A stretch of DNA of 58,028 bases. Source: DATIJP01 sp964569185. Lineage in GTDB: Bacteria > Chlamydiota > Chlamydiia > Chlamydiales > Rhabdochlamydiaceae. The notes below the pieces were generated by a model. That model searched no databases. It was not told where the DNA came from and worked only from the letters and a program-made list of their open reading frames with translations. The stretch lies in the NCBI GenBank assembly GCA_964569185.1, contig CAZMTP010000003.1, positions 1 through 58,028 of the forward strand, in the 5' to 3' direction. Positions 1 to 8,039 of this stretch are shown piece by piece. Made by a program: the position numbers and the translations under genes. Position 1 is the first letter of the stretch. Every line of letters starts with the position of its first letter.

Positions 1-2
1 CA

Positions 3-887
3 GATGTAACGCCGCTTGCGCAAACAGGCTGGATCTTTGATGGAAAAAGTTTAGTGTGGGATGAAAATGGCCATCTTATCGCAGACATTCAATATGACAA
101 TGGCGTGCTTCATGGCATTTCTTCTTACTACTATCCAACTGGCCAGCTTTGGAAAACGATCCCCTATGATCGTCATCTGATCCACGGCACCATTTTTGTT
201 TATGATCAAGAAGGAAAGATTTTAGAACAGATCCCTTATGAAAAAGGATTAAAACATGGCATTGCCAGTGGAAAATGGGCACAAGAGCAATTTTGGTACG
301 AAGAGCGGCATGAAAAGGGGCTGCTTTTGCAGGCTGTTTATCAGGATTGTGCGGGAAAAAAGAGCGCAGAAATTGTAGAGGGAGATGGCTGGCAGGCGCA
401 ATTTGAAAATGAAAATCTTTATGCGCTGCTGCAGTATCAAAAAGGGAAATTGGAAGGAGAAATTAAAATTTTCGATAAAACGGGAAATCTTACAAATTCA
501 TACTGCATCAAAGATGATAAAAAATTGGGGGAAGAATGGGAATATTATCCCAATTCCCAAAAACCGAAACTACTTGTTTCCTGGTATGATGATTGCATCC
601 AAGGGCTTGTGAAAACCTGGTATGAAAATGGGAATTTAGAAAGCCAGCGCGAAATGAGCAACAACAAAAAGCATGGGCTTAGTTTTGCCTATTATAAAGA
701 TGGCCAGCTGATGTTTATGGAAGAGTACGACAATGATAAGCTTTGGCGCGGCTCCTATTTTAAAAAAGGGGATAAAGTTCCCATTTCTAAAATTGACGAA
801 GGGGTTGGAATGGCTACTTTATATAACCACGAGGGCTATCTGATCCAAAAAGTGACTTATGAGAAAGGATTACCGATTCCAGACTAA
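3..887 (+). CDS. MORN/YwqK-like repeat protein, 5' partial
   Basis: The reading frame is open from the first complete codon at base 3 with no start, so the gene begins upstream of the window; the GTG at 54 is probably internal. The protein is a run of roughly 20-25-residue units of the type Y-x-N/D-G-x-L-x-G, often ending in W or F-Y (for example YENGNLESQ, YYPTGQLWK, YKDGQLMFM). These resemble MORN repeats and the YwqK 'toxin-antitoxin system antitoxin' family. No signal peptide can be judged because the N-terminus is missing. It overlaps the downstream folate gene by 29 bases, so the two are probably co-transcribed. From memory, a similar repeat protein lies next to ygfA in Chlamydia. Function is unknown; the antitoxin label for this repeat type is a database name, not a demonstrated role here. 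Confidence 0.8.
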   Translation, partial: DVTPLAQTGWIFDGKSLVWDENGHLIADIQYDNGVLHGISSYYYPTGQLWKTIPYDRHLIHGTIFVYDQEGKILEQIPYEKGLKHGIASGKWAQEQFWYEERHEKGLLLQAVYQDCAGKKSAEIVEGDGWQAQFENENLYALLQYQKGKLEGEIKIFDKTGNLTNSYCIKDDKKLGEEWEYYPNSQKPKLLVSWYDDCIQGLVKTWYENGNLESQREMSNNKKHGLSFAYYKDGQLMFMEEYDNDKLWRGSYFKKGDKVPISKIDEGVGMATLYNHEGYLIQKVTYEKGLPIPD

Positions 888-1407
888 AAAAGAGTGCCGC
901 GAATTATTGATGCAAAGACGGGCGGCGCTGTCGCAAACGCGTCGTAAAGAAGCCCTACAGGCGGCGACAGCCCATTTGCAAGAATTTTGCCAGCGCTTTT
1001 CACACATTCTTTCCTTTGCTAGTTTACCAAGTGAAATCGATCTTTGGCCTTTGAATCGCATGCTTGCAAGTGAGAAGAAGCTACTGCTTCCAAAAGTAGC
1101 CAGCAATAGCTTGCAGATTTTTCAAGTCGAAGATTTAGAGCGTCTTATTCCTTCAAAATTTGCTATTAAAGAACCCGACGCAGACTCTATTTCTTTTGAT
1201 GTTCAACAAATTCCCTGTGTCCTGGTGCCTGGGGTCGGGTTTGATTTAGAAAGACAGCGCATCGGTTTTGGCCATGGCCACTATGATCGCCTTTTAAAAA
1301 AAATTCCCTACGCAATTAAGATCGGCATTGGATTTCGCGAACAATTCATAGAACAACTCCCATCAGAACCGCATGATCAAAGATTAGATCACATATTTTT
1401 ATTTTAA
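859..1407 (+). CDS. ygfA: 5-formyltetrahydrofolate cyclo-ligase
   Basis: This 182-residue protein belongs to the MTHFS/YgfA family, which converts 5-formyl-THF to 5,10-methenyl-THF using ATP in cytosolic one-carbon metabolism. The N-terminal basic segment (KKECRELLMQRRAALS) matches the start of the family. The family hallmark is present at about residues 116-142: VPGVGFD, then RIGFGHGHYDRLL, the glycine-rich ATP/substrate loop with the YDR motif. Length is normal. The start overlaps the preceding repeat gene by 29 bases; a slightly later start is possible but the N-terminal alignment favours this one. It has no terminator that I can see, and it converges with minus-strand genes that follow. 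Confidence 0.93.
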   Translation: MRKDYRFQTKKECRELLMQRRAALSQTRRKEALQAATAHLQEFCQRFSHILSFASLPSEIDLWPLNRMLASEKKLLLPKVASNSLQIFQVEDLERLIPSKFAIKEPDADSISFDVQQIPCVLVPGVGFDLERQRIGFGHGHYDRLLKKIPYAIKIGIGFREQFIEQLPSEPHDQRLDHIFLF

Positions 1408-1439
1408 AAGGATGGGTTTTCTGTTTTTGTTAGAGAAGT

Positions 1440-1541
1440 TTAAACGAGAAAATTGCCTAGCATCCTTAAAGCTTCTTCTAATTGGACTGAATCCATAAAA
1501 ACAGGCTCTTTATATTCTCGATTCGAGAAGTTTAAATTCAC
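1440..1541 (-). pseudogene. possible 33-codon small ORF or 3' gene remnant
   Basis: On the minus strand a frame opens with GTG at 1541 and ends with TAA at 1440-1442. It encodes a peptide with the coding-like tail REYKEPVFMDSVQLEEALR, ending LGNFLV. There is no Shine-Dalgarno sequence ahead of the GTG, and the frame is blocked upstream by a TAA, so this may be the 3' remnant of a degraded gene rather than a working small protein. The motif PVFMDSVQLEEAL looks like ordinary protein, not noise, but I do not recognise the family. Low confidence. Confidence 0.25.
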
Positions 1542-1570
1542 GATCAGAAATTGGATCAGATTTTATTCTT

Positions 1571-2161
1571 TTAATAGATATAAAAAGTTGGTTTTTCCAT
1601 CGCGCCGCTATTTGCGAACTTGTAATTTTCAACGAACTCCTTAAGAAGTTTTTGCACAGCGCCTAGAGTTTTATCTTCTGATTTTTTATCTAGAGGCGCA
1701 TCTATAAAGTCATTAATGGCCCAGATTTTCGGCATAGATTTCACATTACTCTTAGTGATCAGTACCGGTGTTTCAAGATTAATTGATACTCTTGAAATAG
1801 GAAGTTGACCTCCATCCCATTTGGATACATTGCCAATTTGAATATTCAATAGTCCATTGGATGTAAACCCAGTAGTATCTTCAGCTTTTAATTCAATTAT
1901 AGCGCCTAGCGAACCAAGCTCTTTTTCAATCACTTGCCTTATCTTTCTATTAATTTCTGATTGATCCGAATATTGAGATATGATTGTGAATGTACGCAAC
2001 CCTTTTAAAGGGTTTCCCTGGTGAAAAATAGGGATATCTAAAGAATTTAGGCCAATATCAGGACGATTTTCTACTTCTGAAATATCATGATTTGTATCAT
2101 TTTCACAAAAACAAAATGACGACACAAACAAGAAAAGAAAAAAAATCAATTTTCTAAACAT
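1571..2161 (-). CDS. secreted hypothetical protein
   Basis: A 196-residue protein with a clear signal peptide: a basic start (MFRK), a hydrophobic core LIFFLFLFVSSFCF, then an acidic mature region beginning around residue 20. The mature part has alternating hydrophobic stretches (LRTFTIISQYSDQSEINRKI, GLLNIQIGNVS, RVSINLETPVLIT) that suggest a beta-rich periplasmic domain. The start lies three bases after the TAA that ends the open continuation of the upstream minus-strand gene, and there is no Shine-Dalgarno sequence, so it is probably translated by coupling or co-transcribed. I do not recognise the family. No lipobox is seen (the cysteine pair in SSFCFCEN is not in a standard L-A/S-G-C context). 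Confidence 0.7.
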   Translation of the reverse strand: MFRKLIFFLFLFVSSFCFCENDTNHDISEVENRPDIGLNSLDIPIFHQGNPLKGLRTFTIISQYSDQSEINRKIRQVIEKELGSLGAIIELKAEDTTGFTSNGLLNIQIGNVSKWDGGQLPISRVSINLETPVLITKSNVKSMPKIWAINDFIDAPLDKKSEDKTLGAVQKLLKEFVENYKFANSGAMEKPTFYIY

Positions 2162-2164
2162 AAT

Positions 2165-2290
2165 TTAATTAATGAAATTTGGTAAGTTATATTCATTTGG
2201 GAGAACTTGTCTTTCTTTGTTATTTTTCCACTCCCTCCACTTTCTAGTAATTGGAGCAACACAAGCTTTCCAAAAACCGCCTGCTTGACA
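2165..2290 (-). pseudogene. in-frame 41-codon continuation of the 2291-3031 gene beyond a TGA
   Basis: Directly after the TGA stop at 2291-2293 the same frame stays open for 41 codons and ends at TAA (2165-2167). The translated stretch starts CQAGGFWKACVAPITRKW and ends NEYNLPNFIN, with three tryptophans and a balanced composition that looks like real protein. The simplest reading is that the ancestral gene was about 42 codons longer and acquired a nonsense mutation (or a sequencing error) at the TGA. A TGC, TGT or TGG codon there would restore it. Confidence 0.5.
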
Positions 2291-3031
2291 TCATTTTACA
2301 CCTCTTGTGATTAAAGCTTCAATCACTCCTATTAGAGTTATTTTGACTATATGGTTTGGTGCCAAACATGCAATGGCATCCATTGCTCTTCCTGTCCCCA
2401 CTATGACTTCTTCACACCAACCTGAATCTGCTTGATTAGGACCTAGAATATCGTCGTATTTGTCTTCCGTTTGGTTGGATTTTTCTTTTTTTTCTTTCTG
2501 CTTGCAAAAGGTAATAATATCTCTAGCATTTATTAAATTTGTACAAGTTTTAAAAAAGTACATAGAAGAGCTTTTGGCCAGCATTGATCTATTTGTTTCC
2601 TGACATGGTCGATCTTCCACACAATCTTCACAGCCAATGTGATTTACTAAAACTTGAAGTTGTTGCAATGCAATCTGAACATTTTCTTGCATGTTTAGAT
2701 TGTCGTAACACACTGCTTCTCCGAAAGCAATTCTAAATGCCAAAACTTCTATGCTATCAAAATTTTGCATCATTTTTAGATAAAAATGCGCCTTTTGAAA
2801 ATCTTCAACTGCTTTATCAAACTCTGTATTCAACAAATAGCTTTCTCCTCTTGCAACATACAATTGCGCGAGCTCAACATAATCTGTAAAGTGGGTATTG
2901 TTAATTTCTTGAGTTTCTTTAATGATTATTTCTTTAAGAGAAGAGCAATCTGAATAATCAATTTCATTGGCCACACATTTAGCAACCAATAACATAAAAA
3001 ATACTGATAAAGTCCTGATAAACGAATCCAT
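2291..3031 (-). CDS. secreted TPR-like hypothetical protein, probably truncated by a TGA
   Basis: A 246-residue protein with a signal peptide (MDSFIRTLSVFFMLLVAKCVA). It contains a tetratricopeptide-like pair of helices at about residues 52-85 (LYVARGESYL, then EFDKAVEDFQKAHFYL) and a second helical pair ending in ENVQIALQQLQVLV. A cysteine-rich stretch follows (GCEDCVEDRPC), consistent with disulphides in the periplasm or outer envelope. A good ribosome site (AAGGG) precedes the start by about six bases. The gene stops at TGA, but the frame continues open for 41 more codons, so the protein is likely shortened at its C-terminus relative to relatives. The family is not recognised; a chlamydial envelope or secreted protein is the most I can say. 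Confidence 0.7.
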   Translation of the reverse strand: MDSFIRTLSVFFMLLVAKCVANEIDYSDCSSLKEIIIKETQEINNTHFTDYVELAQLYVARGESYLLNTEFDKAVEDFQKAHFYLKMMQNFDSIEVLAFRIAFGEAVCYDNLNMQENVQIALQQLQVLVNHIGCEDCVEDRPCQETNRSMLAKSSSMYFFKTCTNLINARDIITFCKQKEKKEKSNQTEDKYDDILGPNQADSGWCEEVIVGTGRAMDAIACLAPNHIVKITLIGVIEALITRGVK

Positions 3032-3115
3032 TTCTACCCTTGGCTTAATTTTTTCGGTAATTATATTTTTACTTTTTATTTCTAGTCAATTTTTTAAAAG
3101 CTCTTTTTTAAAAAA

Positions 3116-3583
3116 TTAAGGAGGGACGCTGTTTTTTTCGATCTGCTGCTCTTCAGGCGGTGGCGGAACATAGAGCTGCTCGCCTTGGTCCATTTCTGGG
3201 CCGCCCTGCTTGTTTTTTGGGACCGGTTTGCACATGCGCGTGCCATCACAGGTCTGCGCCGTCACTGTAGAGCCTGTAAACACATTGTTGCATATTGAAA
3301 AATCGCCCCCATCAATACAGTACCACATCACTGTATAAGGGACCTGGGACATAGAAGGACCCATACTATAAGGATTTCCTTTTCCATAGACGCCAAATTG
3401 GCGATCGGAATCGGACCAGGTGCTGAAACTTTGCGGCAACATTAATAGTTCCCCAAGATAGCTGCCATCGCCCCCTCTAATGACAACACGTAATTTATAA
3501 GGGCTATCGTTATAGAGACGGACTGTGCCGCTAAATAGCAAAGAGGAAAAGAGGAGCGTGAGTAAAAAAAGTTGTTTTTTCAT
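3116..3583 (-). CDS. secreted small protein, tandem paralogue B
   Basis: A 155-residue protein with a signal peptide (MKKQLFLLTLLFSSLLFSG), followed by a compact beta-rich domain and a proline-rich, low-complexity tail with a polyproline stretch (PPPPEE). It is a clear paralogue of the gene immediately upstream. Shared blocks are RLYNDS, LRVV.RG.DGSY.GE, YTVMWYC.DGGDFS.C and a C-terminal C.G.R.CKP.PK segment. Four cysteines are conserved between the two copies, which suggests disulphide-stabilised periplasmic or surface domains. Its ATG overlaps the stop of paralogue A as ATGA, so translation is coupled, and the pair lies downstream of oppA in one operon. Function unknown; the link to peptide uptake rests on position only. 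Confidence 0.75.
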   Translation of the reverse strand: MKKQLFLLTLLFSSLLFSGTVRLYNDSPYKLRVVIRGGDGSYLGELLMLPQSFSTWSDSDRQFGVYGKGNPYSMGPSMSQVPYTVMWYCIDGGDFSICNNVFTGSTVTAQTCDGTRMCKPVPKNKQGGPEMDQGEQLYVPPPPEEQQIEKNSVPP

Positions 3584-4035
3584 GGCGGCGCCGGGTAATA
3601 TTCGTGAAATCCACCCTGCTCTTCTTCAGGCGGCGTGTACAGCTCTTCTCCTTGGCCTTTATTAGGATTCACCTCATTTTTCTTGGGCCGCGGTTTGCAT
3701 TCACGCGCACCAACACAGGATAGCGCGGAAACAGTGGCACCGGTGGCCACATTGGTGCATACAGAAAAATCGCCCCCGTCCATGCAATACCACATCACTG
3801 TATAAGGTGTGATCGAATCTTGCCGTTGCCGATCGTAAATGCCAAACTGAGTATTAGAATCGGTCCAACTATAGGTATGTTGAGGCGCCATCACAGTCTC
3901 GCCAAAATAGCTCCCATCTGCTCCTCTCACTACAACGCGCAGCTGAAAGGTACTGTCATTATATAGACGAATGGTGCCGCTAAAAAGCGGGGACAGTAAG
4001 CCGGCGAAAAAGAAAATGAATAAAAAACGGGTCAT
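3580..4035 (-). CDS. secreted small protein, tandem paralogue A
   Basis: A 151-residue exported protein starting MTRFLFIFFFAGLLSPLFSG. I chose the ATG at 4035 because it overlaps the oppA stop as TAATG and places the signal peptide at the N-terminus; a start at 4062 would add nine residues in front of the signal. The mature domain has the same blocks and the same four cysteines as paralogue B (RLYNDSTFQLRVVVRGADG, then VMWYCMDGGDFSVC and CKPRPKK) and a charged, Pro/Gly-rich C-terminal tail. It sits between oppA and paralogue B with a one-base and a four-base overlap, so all three are one translational unit. Family not recognised. Confidence 0.75.
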   Translation of the reverse strand: MTRFLFIFFFAGLLSPLFSGTIRLYNDSTFQLRVVVRGADGSYFGETVMAPQHTYSWTDSNTQFGIYDRQRQDSITPYTVMWYCMDGGDFSVCTNVATGATVSALSCVGARECKPRPKKNEVNPNKGQGEELYTPPEEEQGGFHEYYPAPP

Positions 4036-5648
4036 TAATTCGCATTTTCTAAATAGGCCCATTTAAAGTCTAGATTTCCTAATGAAGTCAAGACCACATC
4101 TTTAAGCTGATTTTCATGTACATAGAGCATCGTATAATAAAAAATGGGCATGATCGGCATCTCTTCCATCAAAATCTTTTCGCCTTGTGCCAGCACTTGC
4201 AATCTTCGGTCTGGATCTAAGACAGTTGCAGAATGGTCTAAAAGTTCCACATATTCTCTGTTTTCCCAATTGGTATTATTTGTAGTGGCCTTTTTATATT
4301 TAAATACCTCTAGGAAATTAATCGGATCATTGTAATCCGCTATCCAAGAACCCGCAGCCAATTGATAGTCTTGCTTAGAAAGTTTATCGAAAAGAACTTT
4401 CCTTTCTACCGATTCTAAATGGATTTTAATGCCCAGCGCTTTATTCCACTGCTCTTGCACTGTTTGTGCAATCAGATGGTTGCGCTCGCCTGCATTGTAG
4501 GAATAGGTAATTTGCGGCAACTGCTCTAGAGTCAGCTTGCACTCTTTGAGCCCTTCTTGAAGTAGAGCGCGGGCCTGATCTGCAGCCCCATCTTCAAAAT
4601 AGGGCTGTTTTTGAAGTCCTAACGAGAGCGGCACTAGTCCTGTGGCAGGGATCTGCTCGCCTTGCGTCACATGTGCGACAATTTCACTACGCTGGATCGC
4701 CAAAGAAAAAGCTTGCCGTATTTTAAGATTATTAAAAGGCGGCTTCTCCACATTGATGCGTACAAAATAGGTGCCCAAAATCGGTTTCGAATGCACCTCT
4801 TTATTTTTCTTTAGTTCGGGAAGAGCTTCTAAAGACAAGGTAGAAAGCGGAGAGCCCACCCAATCGAGCTGTTTTTTGCGATACATCTTAAGTTCTGTAT
4901 CTTCTTGGACCATCACCATCTCAATCTCATTTAAGCGGACATTTTTTACATCCCAATAAAGCTCATTTTTCTCTGTTGTGATCTGGTCTTGATGTTTCCA
5001 TTCTTTAAGTTTGAAGGGGCCATTGCTGACATAACTACCAGGAGTTTGCACCCAGTCAGGACTCTCTTCATCCACTTTTTGAGAGACAGGAAAAGAGACT
5101 GGGAATGCTAATAACTCCAAAAAATAGGGTGTGGGGTGTTCCAATTCCACTTCTAAAGTCATGGGGTCAAGCGCATGAACACCCAACTCTTCACTCGAAA
5201 GCGTCCCTTCTTTGACCGCCTTTGCATTTTTAATCACATAGAGTTGCGGAGCATTTTCTGACATAAATTTAGGATCTAGTACCTTTTTCCATGCATAAAC
5301 AAAATCACTCGCTGTGAGTGGGTCTCCATTAGACCATTCAGAATAGCGCATATAAAAGGTGTACTTTTTCAGATCAGGAGAAATTTCTACACTGCGCGCC
5401 AAGGCCAGCTCTGGCTGATCATTTTTTCCAACCCGCGTTAATCCTTCGAAAAGCATTTTAACAAGGGTGATGGCATGCAAATCTCTTGCTTTTCTGGGAT
5501 CTAATGTTTGTGGGTCTGCACCCAGATTAATTTTAATCGCCGCCCCAATGGGAGCCTTAGTTTTTTGCTGCTTTTTTACTGTAGTGGATTGGCAGGCCCC
5601 AAGGACGCAGCACAAGATCAATGAAAGGAGGATTTTGCTTTTTTTCAT
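4035..5648 (-). CDS. oppA: oligopeptide ABC transporter substrate-binding lipoprotein
   Basis: A 537-residue solute-binding protein of the SBP_bac_5/OppA family. It captures peptides in the periplasm for an Opp-type ABC importer. The N-terminus is a lipoprotein signal with a lipobox LGAC at about residues 16-19, so the protein is membrane-anchored. Family motifs are visible: GADPQTLDPRKARD near residue 45, FEGLTRVG, YTFYMRYSEWSNGDPLTASDFVYAWKK around residues 95-120, and the late IRQAFSLAIQR and YNDPINFLEVF blocks. No permease or ATPase genes are adjacent, as is common in Chlamydiae, where several oppA copies are dispersed. A weak promoter candidate is seen in the 52-base gap to the divergent NlpC gene. 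Two small secreted genes follow in the same operon. Confidence 0.93.
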   Translation of the reverse strand: MKKSKILLSLILCCVLGACQSTTVKKQQKTKAPIGAAIKINLGADPQTLDPRKARDLHAITLVKMLFEGLTRVGKNDQPELALARSVEISPDLKKYTFYMRYSEWSNGDPLTASDFVYAWKKVLDPKFMSENAPQLYVIKNAKAVKEGTLSSEELGVHALDPMTLEVELEHPTPYFLELLAFPVSFPVSQKVDEESPDWVQTPGSYVSNGPFKLKEWKHQDQITTEKNELYWDVKNVRLNEIEMVMVQEDTELKMYRKKQLDWVGSPLSTLSLEALPELKKNKEVHSKPILGTYFVRINVEKPPFNNLKIRQAFSLAIQRSEIVAHVTQGEQIPATGLVPLSLGLQKQPYFEDGAADQARALLQEGLKECKLTLEQLPQITYSYNAGERNHLIAQTVQEQWNKALGIKIHLESVERKVLFDKLSKQDYQLAAGSWIADYNDPINFLEVFKYKKATTNNTNWENREYVELLDHSATVLDPDRRLQVLAQGEKILMEEMPIMPIFYYTMLYVHENQLKDVVLTSLGNLDFKWAYLENAN

Positions 5649-5700
5649 CTTTGCACCTAATATCTAATATAAACGAGAAAGATACCCATTTTTCAAAAAG

Positions 5701-6501
5701 ATGTCGAGCGTTGCTTTTTCTAAAACTTTTACGCCCGTTTTAAATACGCCCCATTTCACTAAAGTGTTTGGCGGCGAGGACGGCTCCTCTTTACCATTAG
5801 ATGAACAGGGGTTGATCCGTGCTGTAGAAACCATTGCTTTTCCGAATACAAAGTTCAAAATCATCAAAGAAATTGAAAACTCTATCTTGCAAGTGGAAAC
5901 AGAAGACTATCCGTGTACCCCTCTTTTTGTCGACGAGCGGTTTTTGTCATATAAAGGACAAGAAAGAAAAAAAAAGGTCCCATCAATCGCGCATATCCTA
6001 AAACATCTACACCATTTAGTAGGCACCCCTTATATATGGGGAGGGAATCAGAGCCGCGGCATTCCAGAACTATTGCACTATTATCCTCCCAAAATAGCTC
6101 TTAATGAAAAAATGCACACTGTATGGACTTTAAAAGGAGTCGATTGCTCCGGCCTTATTTATGAGGCGACAGGTGGAATCACACCAAGGAATACCTCATG
6201 GCTTGTCCATTTTGGTCAGCCAGTGATCATTGAAAATCTGCCTTTGGAAAAAATTGCCGCCCTCATTAAACCTTTGGATCTGATTGTCTGGCCGGGCCAT
6301 GTGCTCATTGCTTTGGATTCGACACAATGTATTGAAAGCCGGCCGCAAACAGGGGTTGCCATTCGACCTTTAATAGAGCGGCTTTCCTCAATAAATAGAA
6401 AGCCTTTAACGCAATGGAACTCTTCGCTACCTGCTAAAGACTATTTCGTTATCAGACGTTGGCATTCTAGTGAGGACAGTACAAAAAAAATGCAAAGTTA
6501 A
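5701..6501 (+). CDS. NlpC/P60-family peptidoglycan hydrolase
   Basis: A 266-residue protein with an N-terminal SH3-like region (about residues 5-90) and a C-terminal NlpC/P60 cysteine peptidase domain. The domain begins at the GTPYIWGGN motif near residue 112. The catalytic cysteine is in GVDCSGLIYE near residue 150 and the catalytic histidine in WPGHVLIALD near residue 200. Family enzymes cleave the D-Glu-meso-DAP peptide bond of peptidoglycan stems. No signal peptide is obvious, which fits the chlamydial NlpC-type enzymes as I remember them. The gene is divergent from oppA with a 52-base gap and has no strong Shine-Dalgarno sequence. Expected role: trimming the small peptidoglycan ring at division. 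Confidence 0.88.
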   Translation: MSSVAFSKTFTPVLNTPHFTKVFGGEDGSSLPLDEQGLIRAVETIAFPNTKFKIIKEIENSILQVETEDYPCTPLFVDERFLSYKGQERKKKVPSIAHILKHLHHLVGTPYIWGGNQSRGIPELLHYYPPKIALNEKMHTVWTLKGVDCSGLIYEATGGITPRNTSWLVHFGQPVIIENLPLEKIAALIKPLDLIVWPGHVLIALDSTQCIESRPQTGVAIRPLIERLSSINRKPLTQWNSSLPAKDYFVIRRWHSSEDSTKKMQS

Positions 6502-6547
6502 TTAGGAGGCTAAATTAATTTTATTGACCATAAATTAAATTTAACCT

Positions 6548-6555
6548 TACAGTGA
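6548..6555 (+). promoter_or_regulatory. TACAGTGA element upstream of MOMP-like gene 1
   Basis: The octamer TACAGTGA lies 69 bases ahead of the first MOMP-like start codon, and an identical octamer lies 66 bases ahead of the second. It may contain a -10 hexamer (TACAGT): a TTGACC sits 18 bases upstream here. The conserved position in both paralogues suggests a promoter or regulator site. The match could also simply reflect gene duplication. Confidence 0.35.
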
Positions 6556-6616
6556 GCTTAAAGAAGAGCTCTACTCGGTGGAGCAACAGACTTTTGATCA
6601 TAACCTTGGAGTAAGT

Positions 6617-7879
6617 ATGAATTGGAATTTAAGAAAAGTATGGCCGACAGCTGCCATATCAATTGCAGCCTTTACTGCAATGTTAAATGCTGATGGAAGA
6701 TATAGAGAGAAAGAGCGTCATCCGCCAATGCGTTGCGATAGAGTCAGCATTTGCGGTCCAGATATGCCTATGGCAGTGAATCCTTCTGCTCGTCCATTCA
6801 CTAATGATGCTTGCTGCTGCGATTCAGGCGAATTTTCTGTTACTGTTGCTGGTTTCTACTGGCAAGCGACAGAAGACGGCCTCGAATATGCTATTGAAAC
6901 TAAAGTGGCCACTCCTACAGCTGCTGCGACCACTGGCGCTGCCGCCTCTTTAATTGAAGCCAGCTATGACACTCCTAATTTCAAATGGAAGCCAGGATTC
7001 AAAGTAGGCATCGGCTATAACACTACGCATGATGGTTGGGATTTGGAGCTCATATGGACGCACTTCAATGGAAGAGCAAACAGTTCCAATGATAATGAAA
7101 GCGATCTGAACGTCACTCTGCTTCCTCTTTGGTCTGCTTTTGGTCCGGCAACAGATACTTCTGGCACCATTCTTTGGGCTACCCAAGCCAATACTTCTTG
7201 GAGAGTCAATCTGAACCTAGTTGACTTAGAATTAGGCCGTGAATTCTGGACTAGCAAAATGCTCACTTTAAGACCACATATCGGTTTTAGAGTGGCTCTT
7301 ATTAGACAAAAATTTGAAATTGACTACTTAGGCGGTATCTGGGGAACTGCTTCCAACGGTTCACCTATTCTTACTGGCGGTCCTTTCACCAATGAAGTGG
7401 ATATGAAAAACCATTTCTCTGGCGGTGGAGTACGCGGCGGTTTGGATACCGTTTGGAACTTTGGCTGCTGCGATCCTTGCAGCGGAAACTGGGGCATTTT
7501 TGGAAATCTTGCTCTATCTCTGATCTATGGTAAATTTGATGTGGATCAGAACGAGTTTAACGAATCTCCACTCGCAGTGACCGGTTTTGCTAAAACACCT
7601 ATCTTAGAAACAGAAGATAATTTCCGTGCAGTTCGTGGAATGGTCGATTTAGCTCTAGGTCTCCAATGGCAATCGCTATTCAATGACAACAACTATGGTA
7701 TCCTTATCCAATTGGCATGGGAATTCCATCAATTCTTCAACCAGAACCAGTTCTGGAGAGTGAATAGAATTGGCGATGGAACCTCAACTACTGGCAACCA
7801 TGGCGAAAACGTGTTTGCACAAACTCGCGGTGACCTTTCAACACAAGGTGTGACTTTAACTGCAAGACTCACATTCTAA
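6617..7879 (+). CDS. MOMP-like outer-membrane porin 1 (Legionella-MOMP type)
   Basis: A 420-residue outer-membrane beta-barrel of the Legionella major-outer-membrane-protein-like family found in many copies in chlamydia-like bacteria. The ATG at 6617 is chosen because it has a GGAG five bases ahead, starts the signal peptide directly (MNWNLRKVWPTAAISIAAFTA), and gives exactly the same length as the tandem paralogue. A GTG at 6578 would add 13 residues. Cysteine clusters are striking: DACCCD at residues 65-69 and GCCDPCSGNWG near residue 282, both conserved in the paralogue, which fits disulphide cross-linking of the envelope. Barrel strands alternate throughout (GWDLELIWTHFNG) and the protein ends in phenylalanine (LTARLTF), the BAM recognition signal. 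A terminator follows. Confidence 0.9.
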   Translation: MNWNLRKVWPTAAISIAAFTAMLNADGRYREKERHPPMRCDRVSICGPDMPMAVNPSARPFTNDACCCDSGEFSVTVAGFYWQATEDGLEYAIETKVATPTAAATTGAAASLIEASYDTPNFKWKPGFKVGIGYNTTHDGWDLELIWTHFNGRANSSNDNESDLNVTLLPLWSAFGPATDTSGTILWATQANTSWRVNLNLVDLELGREFWTSKMLTLRPHIGFRVALIRQKFEIDYLGGIWGTASNGSPILTGGPFTNEVDMKNHFSGGGVRGGLDTVWNFGCCDPCSGNWGIFGNLALSLIYGKFDVDQNEFNESPLAVTGFAKTPILETEDNFRAVRGMVDLALGLQWQSLFNDNNYGILIQLAWEFHQFFNQNQFWRVNRIGDGTSTTGNHGENVFAQTRGDLSTQGVTLTARLTF

Positions 7880-7904
7880 AAAAGCTCTAGAATTTCAGTA
7901 GAAA

Positions 7905-7938
7905 AAAACGGGGCCCAATTTTGGGCCTCGTTCTTTTT
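7905..7938 (+). terminator. rho-independent terminator after MOMP-like gene 1
   Basis: A GC-rich stem pairs CGGGGCCCAA with TTGGGCCTCG (one G-T wobble) and is followed by a T-rich run. It lies 30 bases after the stop codon, so the two porin genes are likely separate transcription units. Confidence 0.85.
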
Positions 7939-7973
7939 ATAAAAAAAATCTAGATTAAAAATCGGATAATTCC

Positions 7974-7981
7974 TACAGTGA
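7974..7981 (+). promoter_or_regulatory. TACAGTGA element upstream of MOMP-like gene 2
   Basis: Identical octamer to that at 6548-6555, 66 bases before the ATG at 8040. Both copies are followed by a purine-rich stretch ending AAAGAG or AAGAAGAG. The spacer immediately 5' of the two octamers is otherwise dissimilar, so the conservation is local. Confidence 0.35.
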
Positions 7982-8039
7982 CGTTTATAAAGAGTGCCAT
8001 GGAATTGGCATTATCCCTGTATACAAAGGAGAATTGAAC

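Noticed and set aside
2291..2293. Selenocysteine recoding at the TGA
   Set aside because: No SECIS-like stem is visible right after the codon, and I know of no selenocysteine machinery in this group; mutation is simpler.
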